DNA from: Mesorhizobium sp. PAMC28654
GTDB taxonomy: Bacteria > Pseudomonadota > Alphaproteobacteria > Rhizobiales > Rhizobiaceae
Assembly: GCF_020616515.1 (NCBI RefSeq)
Contig: NZ_CP085135.1
Span: 2,976,001 to 3,040,000, forward strand
Direction of reading: 5' to 3'
Length of the DNA: 64,000 nucleotides
This document shows, in pieces, positions 1 through 9,183 of the stretch (position 1 is its first letter; each line of letters starts with the position of its first letter). The position numbers and the translations under genes were made by a program. The notes under the pieces were generated by a model. It worked only from the letters and a program-made list of their open reading frames with translations, made no database searches and was not told the origin of the DNA.

Positions 1-1
1 C

Positions 2-61
2 ACGCCACCAAAAGGCGCGATCGCGCATCACCTCATCCGCGCCTGGGTCGACAGCGAATAA
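2..61 (+). CDS. C-terminal end of an unidentified protein (partial)
   Basis: An open frame runs from the window edge to a TAA at 59-61 and ends with residues AHHLIRAWVDSE. It has good codon use and the next gene's ribosome binding site follows closely, so it is probably the tail of a real gene. Nineteen residues are too few to assign a family. It could also be a chance open frame. Confidence 0.35.
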   Translation, partial: TPPKGAIAHHLIRAWVDSE

Positions 62-85
62 TCAGACGTATTGCAGGAGCAGGAT

Positions 86-391
86 ATGATCCGTCACACC
101 GTCGTCTTCACGCTAAAACATCCGCCGCATTCGCTGGAGGAGAAGCGTTTCCTGACCGACGCCAAGAGAATCCTCACCGCGATCAGGGGCGTCACGCATT
201 TCGAGCAGCTACGGCAGATCAGCCCCAAGAACGATTATCACTTCGGGTTCTCGATGGAGTTCGCCGATCAGGCTGCCTATACGAGATATAACGACCATCC
301 CGACCACGTGGCCTTCGTTCGCGACCGCTGGGTTCCCGAAGTCGAGACCTTTCTCGAAATCGACTACGTGCCGCTGGGCTCGGTGGTTTAA
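86..391 (+). CDS. Dabb (stress-responsive A/B-barrel) domain protein
   Basis: This 101-residue protein begins MIRHTVVFTLK and has the Dabb layout: an N-terminal H-x-V-x-F strand, a helix with a hydrophobic face, and a late H-x-x-Y/H-x-x-F segment (NDHPDHVAFV) before the final strand. Dabb proteins are small dimeric ferredoxin-like barrels, and some are cyclases or aldehyde-handling enzymes. No specific reaction can be given. The ATG at 86 is preferred over the in-frame TTG at 71 because AGGAG at 74-78 sits at the right distance upstream. It converges on pheA, with a palindromic repeat between the two stop codons. Confidence 0.8.
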   Translation: MIRHTVVFTLKHPPHSLEEKRFLTDAKRILTAIRGVTHFEQLRQISPKNDYHFGFSMEFADQAAYTRYNDHPDHVAFVRDRWVPEVETFLEIDYVPLGSVV

Positions 392-441
392 AGCTCGTCA
401 CGTCCAAACGGACTATTTCGACGCGCTTTAAATCCTTGTTC

Positions 442-490
442 ATGCATGTCGTTGTCCCAAAACCGCTGCGAACTTTTGGGCGACATGCAT
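442..490. repeat. 49-bp intergenic palindrome between convergent genes
   Basis: The arms ATGCATGTCG...CCCAAAA and TTTTGGG-CGACATGCAT pair almost perfectly around a short GC-rich centre. The right arm ends at the pheA stop codon. The sequence resembles a palindrome I know to be common in Mesorhizobium intergenic DNA. The RNA hairpin could end transcription from both sides, since the flanking genes converge here. Confidence 0.7.
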
Positions 491-1353
491 CAGTCCGCGA
501 CCTTCCACTGCTCGCGCGACGCGCTGGCCGGATAAACGCCGAGGATTCGCACCTCACGCGAGAAGAAGCGAAGCTCCTCCAGCGCCAGCTTGACCAGCGG
601 ATCATCCGGATGGCCCTCGATATCGGCGTAGAACAGCGTCGCCGTGAAGGCCCCCAGCTGGTAGCTCTCCAGCTTGGTCATGTTGATGCCGTTGGTGGCG
701 AAGCCGCCCATCGCCTTGTAGAGCGCCGCCGGCACGTTGCGGACGCGGAAGATGAAGGTTGTCATCATCTTGACGTCAGGCGAAGGACGTTCGGCCCACT
801 GCTTGTTCTTGGTCAGGACGACGAACCGCGTCACGTTAGAGTCGGTGTCCTCGACATTCTCCTCGATGATATCGAGCCCGTAGAGCGTCGCGGCGAGCGC
901 CGGCGACAGAGCGGCCATGGTGCGGTCATTGACCTCGGAGACCATCTTGGCAGCACCCGCCGTGTCGCCCGCAACCACAGCCTTCCAGCCATTCTTGCGG
1001 ATGTATTTGCGGCACTGGCCGAGCGCGTGGATATGGCTGTGGACGGTCTTGATCTCCTCGCGTTTGACGCCCGGCAGCACCATCAGCTGGAAATGGATCG
1101 GCAGGAAATATTCGCCAACGATGTGCAGCTTCGATTCCGGCAGCAGATGATGAATGTCGGCGACGCGCCCGGCGATGGTGTTCTCGATCGGGATCATGGC
1201 GAGATCGGCCTTGCCGGTCTCGACCGCGTTGAAGGCATCCTCGAAGGTCGGGCACGGCAACGGCTCCATCGAGGGGTAGACGTTGCGGCTGGCGGTGTCG
1301 GAGTTGGCGCCCGGCTCGCCCTGGAAGGATATTCTGTTGGTTTTTTCAGGCAT
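490..1353 (-). CDS. pheA: Prephenate dehydratase
   Basis: This 287-residue cytosolic enzyme converts prephenate to phenylpyruvate, the committed step of phenylalanine synthesis. The N-terminal catalytic domain (about 5-180) shows the family segments GEPGANSD, FEDAFNAVETGKADLAMIPIENT and a late DSNVTRFVVL threonine motif. A C-terminal ACT domain (about 195-275) should bind phenylalanine for feedback control; its usual ESRP motif reads ESYQ here, close to the form in many alphaproteobacteria. The length fits monofunctional PheA, and there is no chorismate mutase domain. It lies 36 bases after kdsB on the same strand, the usual kdsB-pheA pairing in this group. Confidence 0.96.
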   Translation of the reverse strand: MPEKTNRISFQGEPGANSDTASRNVYPSMEPLPCPTFEDAFNAVETGKADLAMIPIENTIAGRVADIHHLLPESKLHIVGEYFLPIHFQLMVLPGVKREEIKTVHSHIHALGQCRKYIRKNGWKAVVAGDTAGAAKMVSEVNDRTMAALSPALAATLYGLDIIEENVEDTDSNVTRFVVLTKNKQWAERPSPDVKMMTTFIFRVRNVPAALYKAMGGFATNGINMTKLESYQLGAFTATLFYADIEGHPDDPLVKLALEELRFFSREVRILGVYPASASREQWKVAD

Positions 1354-1389
1354 GGCCAGATCTCTGATTGAAGGTTTTAACGGATTGTC

Positions 1390-2118
1390 TCAGGCCGCAA
1401 GGATCGTCCTGGCACGTTCGAGGTCTTCCGGAGTGTCGACCCCGAGCGGCACGGAATTGACGATCTCGGCGTCGATGCGCATGCCGGCCTCCAGCGCCCG
1501 CAGTTGCTCCAGCTTCTCGCGGCGTTCAAGCGGTGACGGCGTCAAGGCCACGAACCGTTCGAGCGCCGAACGGCGATACGCATAGAGGCCGATATGGTGA
1601 TAGAGCGGCCCCTCGCCCCAGGGTGCGGTGGCGCGGGTAAAATAAAGTGCCCGCAGCCGCGTTGGCGACAGCGGCGAACCGACGAGCTTGACGACATTGG
1701 GATTGGTCTTTTCCGCATCGCGGACGATCTCGACGCAGAGCGTGGCGATGTCGACAGCGGCATCCTCGAAAGGCTTCAGCGCGGCGCTGATGTCCCGGGG
1801 GTCGATGGTCGGCAAATCGCCCTGCACATTGACGATGGTCTCGACCTTGCTGTTGGGGTCCAGCGCGGTCAGAGCCTCGAAAATACGGTCGGAGCCCGAT
1901 TCGTGATCCATCCGTGTCATCACCGCCTCGAAGCCATGCGCGCGCACCGCTTCGGCAACGCTCTGGGTATCGGTTGCGACCACCACCCGGCCAAGATCGG
2001 CCTCGGCCGCGCGGCGAGCAACATGGACGATCATCGGGGCGCCGGCGATGTCGGCAAGCGGCTTGCCCGGAAGGCGGGTCGAGGCCATGCGGGCCGGGAT
2101 GAGGATGAGCGTGGACAT
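1390..2118 (-). CDS. kdsB: 3-deoxy-manno-octulosonate cytidylyltransferase
   Basis: KdsB activates the lipopolysaccharide sugar Kdo with CTP to give CMP-Kdo. The 242-residue protein opens [21 protein letters not shown], the nucleotide-binding signature of the family, and contains the [12 protein letters not shown] segment that holds metal- and sugar-binding residues. The ATG at 2118 gives the standard N-terminus; an upstream in-frame ATG at 2160 would add a 14-residue tail absent from the family. It precedes pheA, probably in the same transcript, and is divergent from the cytochrome c gene. Confidence 0.96.
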   Translation of the reverse strand: MSTLILIPARMASTRLPGKPLADIAGAPMIVHVARRAAEADLGRVVVATDTQSVAEAVRAHGFEAVMTRMDHESGSDRIFEALTALDPNSKVETIVNVQGDLPTIDPRDISAALKPFEDAAVDIATLCVEIVRDAEKTNPNVVKLVGSPLSPTRLRALYFTRATAPWGEGPLYHHIGLYAYRRSALERFVALTPSPLERREKLEQLRALEAGMRIDAEIVNSVPLGVDTPEDLERARTILAA

Positions 2119-2310
2119 GAGGATGGCAGGCGTTTGAAAAGAGGAGGGGAAAAGTGGCAAAAGGTCTCACTGGAAGCGCCCTTATAGGTGTTGCAACGCC
2201 CGAGCAAAAGACCTAGTTTCCGCCCGATTTGACCGGCCCCGCGGGGTGGGTCACGATACCGACGGACGGAGTGGACGGATCAGTCCGCCGGAAAAGGGAG
2301 CCTGGGGCGT

Positions 2311-3006
2311 ATGGACTCTTTCGAAATCAACAAGCTGATCGGCGGACTGCTCGGAACAGTCTTCGTCGTCTTCTCGGTTGGCCTGGTGTCCGACGCGCTG
2401 TTTGCCTCCCCCGCTCCGGAAAAGCCGGGCTTCGCGATCGAGGTCACCGAGCCTGCCGAGGGTGGCGCTGCCGCCCCCGTGGCAGCGGCCAAGCCGATCG
2501 CCGATCTCCTGGTCACCGCCAATGTCGAAGCGGGTGCAGCTGTCTTCAAGAAATGCCAAGCCTGCCATTCCGGCGAAAAGGGCGGCCCGAACAAGGTCGG
2601 CCCGGACCTGTGGGACCTCGTCGACCGTCCCGTGGCCGAGCATGAAGGCTTCGCCTATTCGGCCGGCATGAAGGAGTTCTCCAAGGGCGGCGCCGAGAAG
2701 TGGACCTACGACAACATCAACCACTTCATCACCTCCCCGAAGAAATTCGTGAAGGGCACGGCCATGGGCTTCGCCGGTCTGCCAAAGGATGAGGACCGCG
2801 CCAACGTCATCGCCTATCTGCGCACGCTGTCGGACAATCCGAAGCCGCTGCCGACACCCGGCACTTCGGCCGACGCAAGCGCTCCCGCCAAGCCCGCGGA
2901 CGCCGCCGCGCCGGCAAAGCCCGCAGCAGGCGCCGCTCCGGCTCCAGCGGCTCCAGCGCCAGCGGCTCCTGCCGCGCCGGCGGCGCCAGCGGCGCCGGCC
3001 AAATAA
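2311..3006 (+). CDS. Membrane-anchored c-type cytochrome
   Basis: This 231-residue class I cytochrome c has one N-terminal membrane segment (about 8-30, GGLLGTVFVVFSVGLVSDAL) that remains as an anchor. A linker leads to a periplasmic haem domain with CQACH (Cys82, Cys85, His86). Met152 in KGTAMGF is the likely sixth ligand. It resembles the CycM/c552 type that carries electrons between the bc1 complex and aa3 oxidase. The C-terminus from about residue 175 is an unusual Ala/Pro/Lys tail of repeated PAAP units, probably disordered and possibly a wall-spanning spacer. A terminator follows directly. Confidence 0.92.
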   Translation: MDSFEINKLIGGLLGTVFVVFSVGLVSDALFASPAPEKPGFAIEVTEPAEGGAAAPVAAAKPIADLLVTANVEAGAAVFKKCQACHSGEKGGPNKVGPDLWDLVDRPVAEHEGFAYSAGMKEFSKGGAEKWTYDNINHFITSPKKFVKGTAMGFAGLPKDEDRANVIAYLRTLSDNPKPLPTPGTSADASAPAKPADAAAPAKPAAGAAPAPAAPAPAAPAAPAAPAAPAK

Positions 3007-3031
3007 CCGAATTGTAATGGACATATCCTTG

Positions 3032-3059
3032 AAAAAGCCGGGTTCAGCCCGGCTTTTTT
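3032..3059 (+). terminator. Rho-independent terminator after cytochrome c gene
   Basis: AAAAAGCCGGG and CCCGGCTTTTTT form a GC-rich stem with a small TTCAG loop followed by a T run, 25 bases after the cytochrome stop codon. It separates the cytochrome gene from the yej operon. Confidence 0.88.
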
Positions 3060-3164
3060 GTTAGGAAAAATGCATGTGCGGCGACAAAGCCGGGTCGCGC
3101 CGGTTTTCATGGGCGTCAAATCATCTAGATTGTCCGTGGACAGGCATAGCAACGAGGATAACGC

Positions 3165-5045
3165 ATGACGGTTGGCCGGACGCTTCTCAGATCAGTGCTT
3201 GTCGCGGCCGCATTGGCCGCCGGTCTGCAGATGGCGTTCTCTGACGAATGGCGCACCACGTCGTCGCTGATCGGCGAGTCCAAATATGGCGACAACTTCC
3301 AGCGCTATGACTATGTCAATCCGGATGCCCCCAAAGGCGGCACGCTGAACAGGGTTGTCATTGGCACCTTCGACAGCTTCAATCCCTATATCGTGCAGGG
3401 ATCGGCCGCAGCGGGCCTCGTCGCGTTCGGCGGCGGCCTGCTTTACGATACGCTGATGGAGCAAGCGACCGACGAAGGCAGCACAAGTCACCCGCTGATC
3501 GCCGATGCTTACAAATATCCAGCCGATTATTCGTCGGCGACATATCGGCTCGATCCACGTGCGAAATGGCATGACGGCCTGCCGATCACCACCGATGACG
3601 TGATCTGGTCGTTCCAGGTGCTGAAGGCCAACAGCCCGCTCTATAGCCGCTATTTCGAGAACGTCACCGAAGCCATAGCCGTCTCCGACCGCGAGGTCGA
3701 ATTCCACTTCAACCAGAAGGGCAACCGCGAACTGCCGAAGATCCTCGGAGATCTCGTGGTGTTGCCAAAACATTGGTGGGAAGGCACGGACGCCAACGGC
3801 AACAAACGAGACATCACCAAGCCGACGCTGGAGATACCGCTCGGTTCGGCGGCGTACAAGATCGCCAGTTTCAAGCCGGGCTCGGAAATCGTCTGGCAGC
3901 GCGTACCCGATTATTGGGGCGCCAAGGTACCGGTGAAGATCGGGCGGGAGAATTTTGACACCCAACGCATCAGCTACTTCCTCGACGACAACGCAGCGTG
4001 GCAGGCCTTCACCAAGGGCGGCTTTGACGATTTTCGCGTCGAGCAGCGCGCCCAACGCTGGGCGATCGACTACACTTTTCCGGCAATAAAGTCAGGCGAC
4101 GTCATAAAAAAGGAATACCCCACGACGTCACCGGAACCCATGCAGGCCTATGTCATGAATACGCGGCGCCCGCTGTTCCAGGACATGCGCGTGCGCCAGG
4201 CGCTAACCTACGCCTATGACTTCGAGAGCATGAACCGAACCATCTTCTTCGGCGCCTATACGCGCACGGACAGCTATTTCGAGGGCGGAGACCTGGCCTC
4301 AACCGGCCTGCCACAAGGCAAGGAACTGGAAATCCTGCAGCCATACCGAGACAAGCTGCCGCCGGAGTTGTTCACGCAGGAATTCAAACTGCCGGTCTAT
4401 GACACGCCGCAATCGGGGCGCGAGAATTTGCGCAAGGCCTACGACCTCTTCAAGCAAGCCGGCTGGGTCAACCAGGCCGGGAAGCTGGTGAATGCCAAGA
4501 CCGGCGAGGTGTTCAAGATCGAGTTTCTCGGCAACGACCCTATCGACGAACGCGTCGCCTCGCCGTTCATAGACAACCTACGGCGCCTCGGCATCGATGC
4601 CACGCTGCGTATCGTCGATGACAGCCAATATACCAACCGAACGCGTGCGTTCGATTTTGACATGCTGGCGCTTGCGAGTTTCGCCCAATCCAATTCGCCC
4701 GGCAACGAACAGCGCGATTTCTTCAGTTCTACCGCAGCCGACCGGTCAGGGTCTCGCAATCTCGCCGGGATAAAGAACCCTGTCGTCGATGCGCTGATCG
4801 ATCGCGTCATTTTTGCAACCGACCGTGACGATTTGCTGGCTGCGACCCATGCGCTCGACCGGGTGCTGTTGTGGAATTATTACATGGTGCCGCAATGGCA
4901 TCTGGGAAAAGTTCGAGCTGCATACTGGAACAAATTCGGCATGCCGGAGAAACAACCGAGCTATATCGGCGTCGACCTCGATTCCTGGTGGATCGACCCG
5001 GAAAAGGAAAAGGCGCTGGCGGCCAAATACAAGGGCAGCAATTGA
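3165..5045 (+). CDS. yejA: Peptide ABC transporter substrate-binding protein YejA (first copy)
   Basis: This 626-residue periplasmic binding protein is of SBP family 5. A Sec-type signal peptide covers about residues 1-27 (LLRSVLVAAALAAGLQMAFS). The mature start SLIGESKYGDNFQRYDYVNPDAPKGG is typical of YejA, and the family-5 segment YRLDPRAKWHDG follows near 125. YejABEF systems import peptides such as microcin C; in Sinorhizobium meliloti the homologous system is needed for tolerance of plant NCR peptides. Its stop overlaps the start of a second yejA-like gene (TGATG), so the two are translationally coupled. Confidence 0.93.
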   Translation: MTVGRTLLRSVLVAAALAAGLQMAFSDEWRTTSSLIGESKYGDNFQRYDYVNPDAPKGGTLNRVVIGTFDSFNPYIVQGSAAAGLVAFGGGLLYDTLMEQATDEGSTSHPLIADAYKYPADYSSATYRLDPRAKWHDGLPITTDDVIWSFQVLKANSPLYSRYFENVTEAIAVSDREVEFHFNQKGNRELPKILGDLVVLPKHWWEGTDANGNKRDITKPTLEIPLGSAAYKIASFKPGSEIVWQRVPDYWGAKVPVKIGRENFDTQRISYFLDDNAAWQAFTKGGFDDFRVEQRAQRWAIDYTFPAIKSGDVIKKEYPTTSPEPMQAYVMNTRRPLFQDMRVRQALTYAYDFESMNRTIFFGAYTRTDSYFEGGDLASTGLPQGKELEILQPYRDKLPPELFTQEFKLPVYDTPQSGRENLRKAYDLFKQAGWVNQAGKLVNAKTGEVFKIEFLGNDPIDERVASPFIDNLRRLGIDATLRIVDDSQYTNRTRAFDFDMLALASFAQSNSPGNEQRDFFSSTAADRSGSRNLAGIKNPVVDALIDRVIFATDRDDLLAATHALDRVLLWNYYMVPQWHLGKVRAAYWNKFGMPEKQPSYIGVDLDSWWIDPEKEKALAAKYKGSN

Positions 5046-6913
5046 TGGCGGTTCTTCCCCGCCGCGACTTCCTGACCTTGAGCGCCGCGGCTGCAGCGGC
5101 AGCGCTGCTGCCCGGCCGAGCCTTCGCGAATGTTGCGACTGGCGTGAAACTGCATGGGCTGTCCGCCTTCGGCGATCTCAAATACAAGCCGGACTTCGCC
5201 CATTTCGACTATGTGAATGTCGATGCGCCAACCGGCGGCACTTTCAACTTCGCGCCGCCGAACTGGGACTACAATCAGAATACGGAAACGTTCAACACGC
5301 TGAATTCCTTCACTTCCAAGGGCGACGCACCGCCGCGCATGGAGATGTGTTTCGATTCACTGATGGTGACGGCACTGGACGAACCAGACGCCGTGTACGG
5401 CCAGCTTGCCAACGACGTGACCTTGTCAAATGACCGCAACAGTTACGAGTTTTCGCTGAGGCCCGAGGCGCGCTTCCATGATGGCACGCCGCTGACGGCC
5501 GAGGATGCAGCCTTCACCTACAAGCTCTACAAGGACAAGGGCCATCCGAAGATCACGCAGGCACTGAAGTTTCTGAGCGATGTCGTGGCGGTCGATGATC
5601 ATACGCTGCGGCTCACCTTTTCAGGCAACCAGTCAGCCCGCACGGTACTCAATGTCGTCCAGTTTCCGATCTTGTCGAAGACCTTCTACACGGCGAACCC
5701 GTTCGACTCTTCGCAATTGAGCGCACCGCTGGGGTCTGGCGCCTACAAGGTTGGACGATTGTCCGCGGGAACGTGGATCGAATATGAGCGCGTCGCGGAC
5801 TATTGGGGCCGTGACCTTCCGGTCAATCGCGGCCGGAACAATTTCGAAGTGGTCCGCATCGAGTTCTACCAAAATCGCACGGCCGGCTTCGAAGCCTTCA
5901 AGAAAGGCGAGATCCTTTATCGCGAGGAATCCGTCTCACGCATCTGGGCAACGGGTTATGATTTTCCGGCTTTCACCTCCGGCAAGGTGGTCAAGAACGA
6001 GTTCCCGAGTGAAAAGCTCCCCTCGATGCAGGCAACCGCCGTCAACCAGCGGCGTGAGCACTTTCGCGACGCACGGGTGCGGCAAGCGATCGCGCTCTGC
6101 TTCGATTTCGAATGGACGCGCCGCAACTTCTTCTACGGGTCGTACGAGCGCTCACAATCCTGTTTCGAGAAATCGGATTTTCGCGCCGAAGGACCGCCCC
6201 CACCGCAAGAACTGGCGCTGCTGGAGCCATTGCGCAGCCAGCTTCCAGCAGAAGTCTTCGGCGAGGCTGTGACCCAGCCCGCATCCGATGGCTCCGGCCG
6301 CGACCGCAAGCTGCTCGGCCAGGCGGCAAAGCTTCTCGCCGCGGCTGGCTGGAAACGGTCCGGCGATTTCGTCGTCAACGACAAGGGCGAGAAGCTCTCT
6401 GCCGAATTCCTGGTCGACGACGATCTCTTCGTTCAAGTCTATTCGCCCTGGGTCGCCAACATGAAAGCCGTTGGCATCGATGCCACGATCCGCCTGGTGG
6501 ATTCGGCACAATACCAGTTGCGGCAGGCGACGTTCGATTTCGACCTGATCTCAGCCGCCTTCAGTTTCAGCGCGACGCCGACCCGCGACGACCTCGAGAT
6601 CATTTTCCACTCGAGCACCGCCAATGCCTCCTATTCCCGCAACTTGCCCGGCACTTCAAACCCGGCGATCGACGCACTGATAGATTCGGTGGGTGCCGCC
6701 AAGGATCGCGAAAGCCTGACAGTTGCGATGCGGGCGCTCGACCGGGTCTTGCGCGCGCGGCTCGATTGGATTCCAAGTTGGTTCCTGGCGAATCACCGAA
6801 GCGCCTATTGGGACATGTTCGGCTTTCCCGAACAGAAGCCCGATTTCGGCTTTCCGGTCGAGGCGCTGTGGTGGTTCGACAAGGGCAAGGCGACAAAAAT
6901 TGGCAAAGCCTGA
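5045..6913 (+). CDS. yejA: Peptide ABC transporter substrate-binding protein YejA (second copy)
   Basis: This second 622-residue SBP family 5 protein begins MAVLPRRDFLTLSAAAAAAA, a twin-arginine signal peptide ending near LLPGRAFA, so it is probably exported folded by Tat, unlike its Sec-type neighbour. The mature part again has GDLKYKPDFAHFDYVNVDAPTGG and RPEARFHDG. The two proteins align along their length but are clearly diverged, indicating an old tandem duplication and perhaps different peptide ranges. The start at 5045 was chosen because it overlaps the upstream stop and gives a complete signal peptide. Confidence 0.93.
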   Translation: MAVLPRRDFLTLSAAAAAAALLPGRAFANVATGVKLHGLSAFGDLKYKPDFAHFDYVNVDAPTGGTFNFAPPNWDYNQNTETFNTLNSFTSKGDAPPRMEMCFDSLMVTALDEPDAVYGQLANDVTLSNDRNSYEFSLRPEARFHDGTPLTAEDAAFTYKLYKDKGHPKITQALKFLSDVVAVDDHTLRLTFSGNQSARTVLNVVQFPILSKTFYTANPFDSSQLSAPLGSGAYKVGRLSAGTWIEYERVADYWGRDLPVNRGRNNFEVVRIEFYQNRTAGFEAFKKGEILYREESVSRIWATGYDFPAFTSGKVVKNEFPSEKLPSMQATAVNQRREHFRDARVRQAIALCFDFEWTRRNFFYGSYERSQSCFEKSDFRAEGPPPPQELALLEPLRSQLPAEVFGEAVTQPASDGSGRDRKLLGQAAKLLAAAGWKRSGDFVVNDKGEKLSAEFLVDDDLFVQVYSPWVANMKAVGIDATIRLVDSAQYQLRQATFDFDLISAAFSFSATPTRDDLEIIFHSSTANASYSRNLPGTSNPAIDALIDSVGAAKDRESLTVAMRALDRVLRARLDWIPSWFLANHRSAYWDMFGFPEQKPDFGFPVEALWWFDKGKATKIGKA

Positions 6914-6943
6914 CATTCACCTACGCACGGGACAGACGGACTG

Positions 6944-8038
6944 ATGGGTGCCTACATCCTGCGCCGCATCCTGTTGATGATCCCGACACTGCTGGGCATC
7001 ATGGCGGTATCGTTCGCCGTCATACAGTTCGCGCCGGGTGGGCCGGTCGAGCAGGTCATCGCCAAATTGACGAACCAGGGCGGCAGCGATCGCCTCGGTG
7101 GCGGCGGGGGCGACACGGGCGGCAGCAATTTCGACGTCGCCGGCGATGTCGGTTCGAAATACCGGGGCGCACAGGGACTGGACCCGGAATTCATCAAGAA
7201 GCTTGAAAAGCAGTTCGGCTTCGACAAGCCGCCGCTTGAACGCTTCGGCATGATGCTGTGGAACTATGCCCGCTTCGATTTCGGCAACAGCTATTTCCGC
7301 GATATCTCGGTACTGGACCTGATCCTCGAGAAGATGCCGGTATCGATTTCGATCGGGCTTTGGATCACGCTTCTATCCTATATGATTTCAATCCCGCTCG
7401 GCATCCGCAAGGCGGTCAAGGACGGTTCGGCGTTCGATGTGTGGACCAGCGGCGTCGTCATCGTCGGCTACGCCATTCCCGGCTTCCTGTTCGCCATCCT
7501 GTTGATGATCCTGTTTGCCGGCGGCTCGTTCTGGGACTGGTTTCCGTTGCGTGGCATCGTCTCCGACAATTGGGACCAATTGTCCTGGCCGGCGAAGATC
7601 TTCGACTATTTCTGGCATATGACCCTGCCGCTGACAGCGCTTGTGCTGTCGGCCTTCGCCACGACGACGCTTTTGACCAAGAATTCCTTCCTCGAGGAAA
7701 TCCGCAAGCAGTATGTCGTGACCGCGCGCGCCAAGGGCCTGTCTGAACGGCAGGTGCTCTACGGCCATGTGTTCCGCAATGCCATGCTGATCGTCATCGC
7801 CGGCTTTCCGGGCGCCTTCATCTCGGCCTTCTTCACCGGCTCGCTGCTGATCGAGAACATCTTTTCGCTCGATGGCCTCGGCCTGCTCGGCTTCAAGTCG
7901 GTGGTCGAGCGCGATTATCCGGTGGTCTTCGCCAATCTCTACATCTTCTCGCTGCTCGGGCTGTTTGTCGGGCTGCTGTCGGACCTGATGTACACCTGGG
8001 TCGACCCACGCATCGATTTCGAGCGGAGAGACGTCTGA
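6944..8038 (+). CDS. yejB: Peptide ABC transporter permease YejB
   Basis: This 364-residue inner-membrane permease starts [20 protein letters not shown], the first membrane helix of the DppB/OppB type. A Gly-rich periplasmic insert (about 45-75) is typical of YejB. The EAA loop that contacts the ATPase is visible around [23 protein letters not shown], and about six helices are predicted. It is the third gene of the yej operon, and its stop overlaps the yejE start by one base. Confidence 0.95.
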   Translation: MGAYILRRILLMIPTLLGIMAVSFAVIQFAPGGPVEQVIAKLTNQGGSDRLGGGGGDTGGSNFDVAGDVGSKYRGAQGLDPEFIKKLEKQFGFDKPPLERFGMMLWNYARFDFGNSYFRDISVLDLILEKMPVSISIGLWITLLSYMISIPLGIRKAVKDGSAFDVWTSGVVIVGYAIPGFLFAILLMILFAGGSFWDWFPLRGIVSDNWDQLSWPAKIFDYFWHMTLPLTALVLSAFATTTLLTKNSFLEEIRKQYVVTARAKGLSERQVLYGHVFRNAMLIVIAGFPGAFISAFFTGSLLIENIFSLDGLGLLGFKSVVERDYPVVFANLYIFSLLGLFVGLLSDLMYTWVDPRIDFERRDV

Positions 8039-9183
8039 TGTCGGGGGTGGAGATCGCCGCCGAGACGACGCCGGGTCGGACAGCCAGACCCAGGTTCTCG
8101 CCGCTCAACCAGCGCCGCTGGCAGAATTTCAAGGCCAACCGGCGTGGCTACTGGTCGCTGTGGATCTTCCTCGTCCTGTTCGTGCTGTCGCTGTTCGCCG
8201 AATTGATCGCCAACGACAGGCCGCTTATCGCCTCCTACAAGGGCGAGATCCTGTTTCCGGTGCTGGTCGCCTATCCCGAGGAAAAATTCGGCGGCTTCTA
8301 CGCCGTGACAGACTATCGCGATCCGGTCATCCAGGATGAGATCGACGCCCACGGCTGGACGCTCTGGCCGCCGGTTCGTTACTCCTATCAGACCGTCAAC
8401 AATGCCATTCCCGAGGCTGCCCCCGCCAAGCCTTCCTGGCGCTATGATGCCGCAGCACGCTGCAAGCAGTATCCGCAAGGGGCCGCCGATCCCAACTGCA
8501 TCGTCGGCAACTGGAACTGGCTGGGCACTGACGACCAGGCCCGAGACGTGCTGGCGCGCGTCATCTACGGCTTTCGGGTCTCGGTGCTGTTCGGGCTGAT
8601 CTTGACCACGGGCTCCGCGCTGATCGGCGTGGGGGCGGGCGCCATGCAGGGGTATTTCGGTGGCTGGACCGATCTTCTGTTCCAGCGTTTCATCGAGATA
8701 TGGTCGGCGATCCCGGTTCTGTACCTGCTGCTGATCGTTGCCGCCATCCTCCCTCCCGGTTTCTTTATCCTGCTCGGGCTGATGCTGCTGTTCTCCTGGG
8801 TGGCGCTGGTCGGGGTGGTGCGCGCCGAGTTCCTGCGTGCCCGCAACTTCGAATATGTCAACGCGGCCCGGGCGCTCGGCGTATCCAACCGCACCATCAT
8901 GTTCCGGCACCTCCTGCCCAACGCCATGGTCGCGGCGCTAACCTTCCTGCCCTTCCTGCTCTCGGGCTCGATCTCGACGCTGACCTCGCTCGATTATCTC
9001 GGCTTCGGCCTGCCGCCCGGCTCGGCTTCGCTCGGCGAACTGCTGAAGCAGGCCCAGCGCAACCTCAACGCGCCGTGGCTCGGCATTTCCGGCTTCGTCG
9101 TCATTTCGCTGATGCTGTCGCTGCTGGTTTTTGTCGGCGAGGCGACCCGCGATGCCTTCGACCCGCGCAAGACATTCAAATGA
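8038..9183 (+). CDS. yejE: Peptide ABC transporter permease YejE
   Basis: This 381-residue DppC/OppC-type permease partners YejB. An N-terminal cytoplasmic segment SPLNQRRWQNFKANRRGYWSL precedes helix 1, and a long periplasmic loop (about 60-160) follows. The core membrane domain carries the EAA loop near YVNAARALGVSNRTIMFRHLLPNAM. The length matches YejE, which is longer than ordinary DppC because of the loop. It overlaps yejB (TGATG) and yejF (ATGA). Confidence 0.95.
   Translation: MSGVEIAAETTPGRTARPRFSPLNQRRWQNFKANRRGYWSLWIFLVLFVLSLFAELIANDRPLIASYKGEILFPVLVAYPEEKFGGFYAVTDYRDPVIQDEIDAHGWTLWPPVRYSYQTVNNAIPEAAPAKPSWRYDAAARCKQYPQGAADPNCIVGNWNWLGTDDQARDVLARVIYGFRVSVLFGLILTTGSALIGVGAGAMQGYFGGWTDLLFQRFIEIWSAIPVLYLLLIVAAILPPGFFILLGLMLLFSWVALVGVVRAEFLRARNFEYVNAARALGVSNRTIMFRHLLPNAMVAALTFLPFLLSGSISTLTSLDYLGFGLPPGSASLGELLKQAQRNLNAPWLGISGFVVISLMLSLLVFVGEATRDAFDPRKTFK

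Noticed and set aside
436..1371. Plus-strand open frame of 311 codons opposite pheA
   Set aside because: It is antisense to a clear prephenate dehydratase and reads as Arg/His/Val-rich shadow sequence with no family motif.
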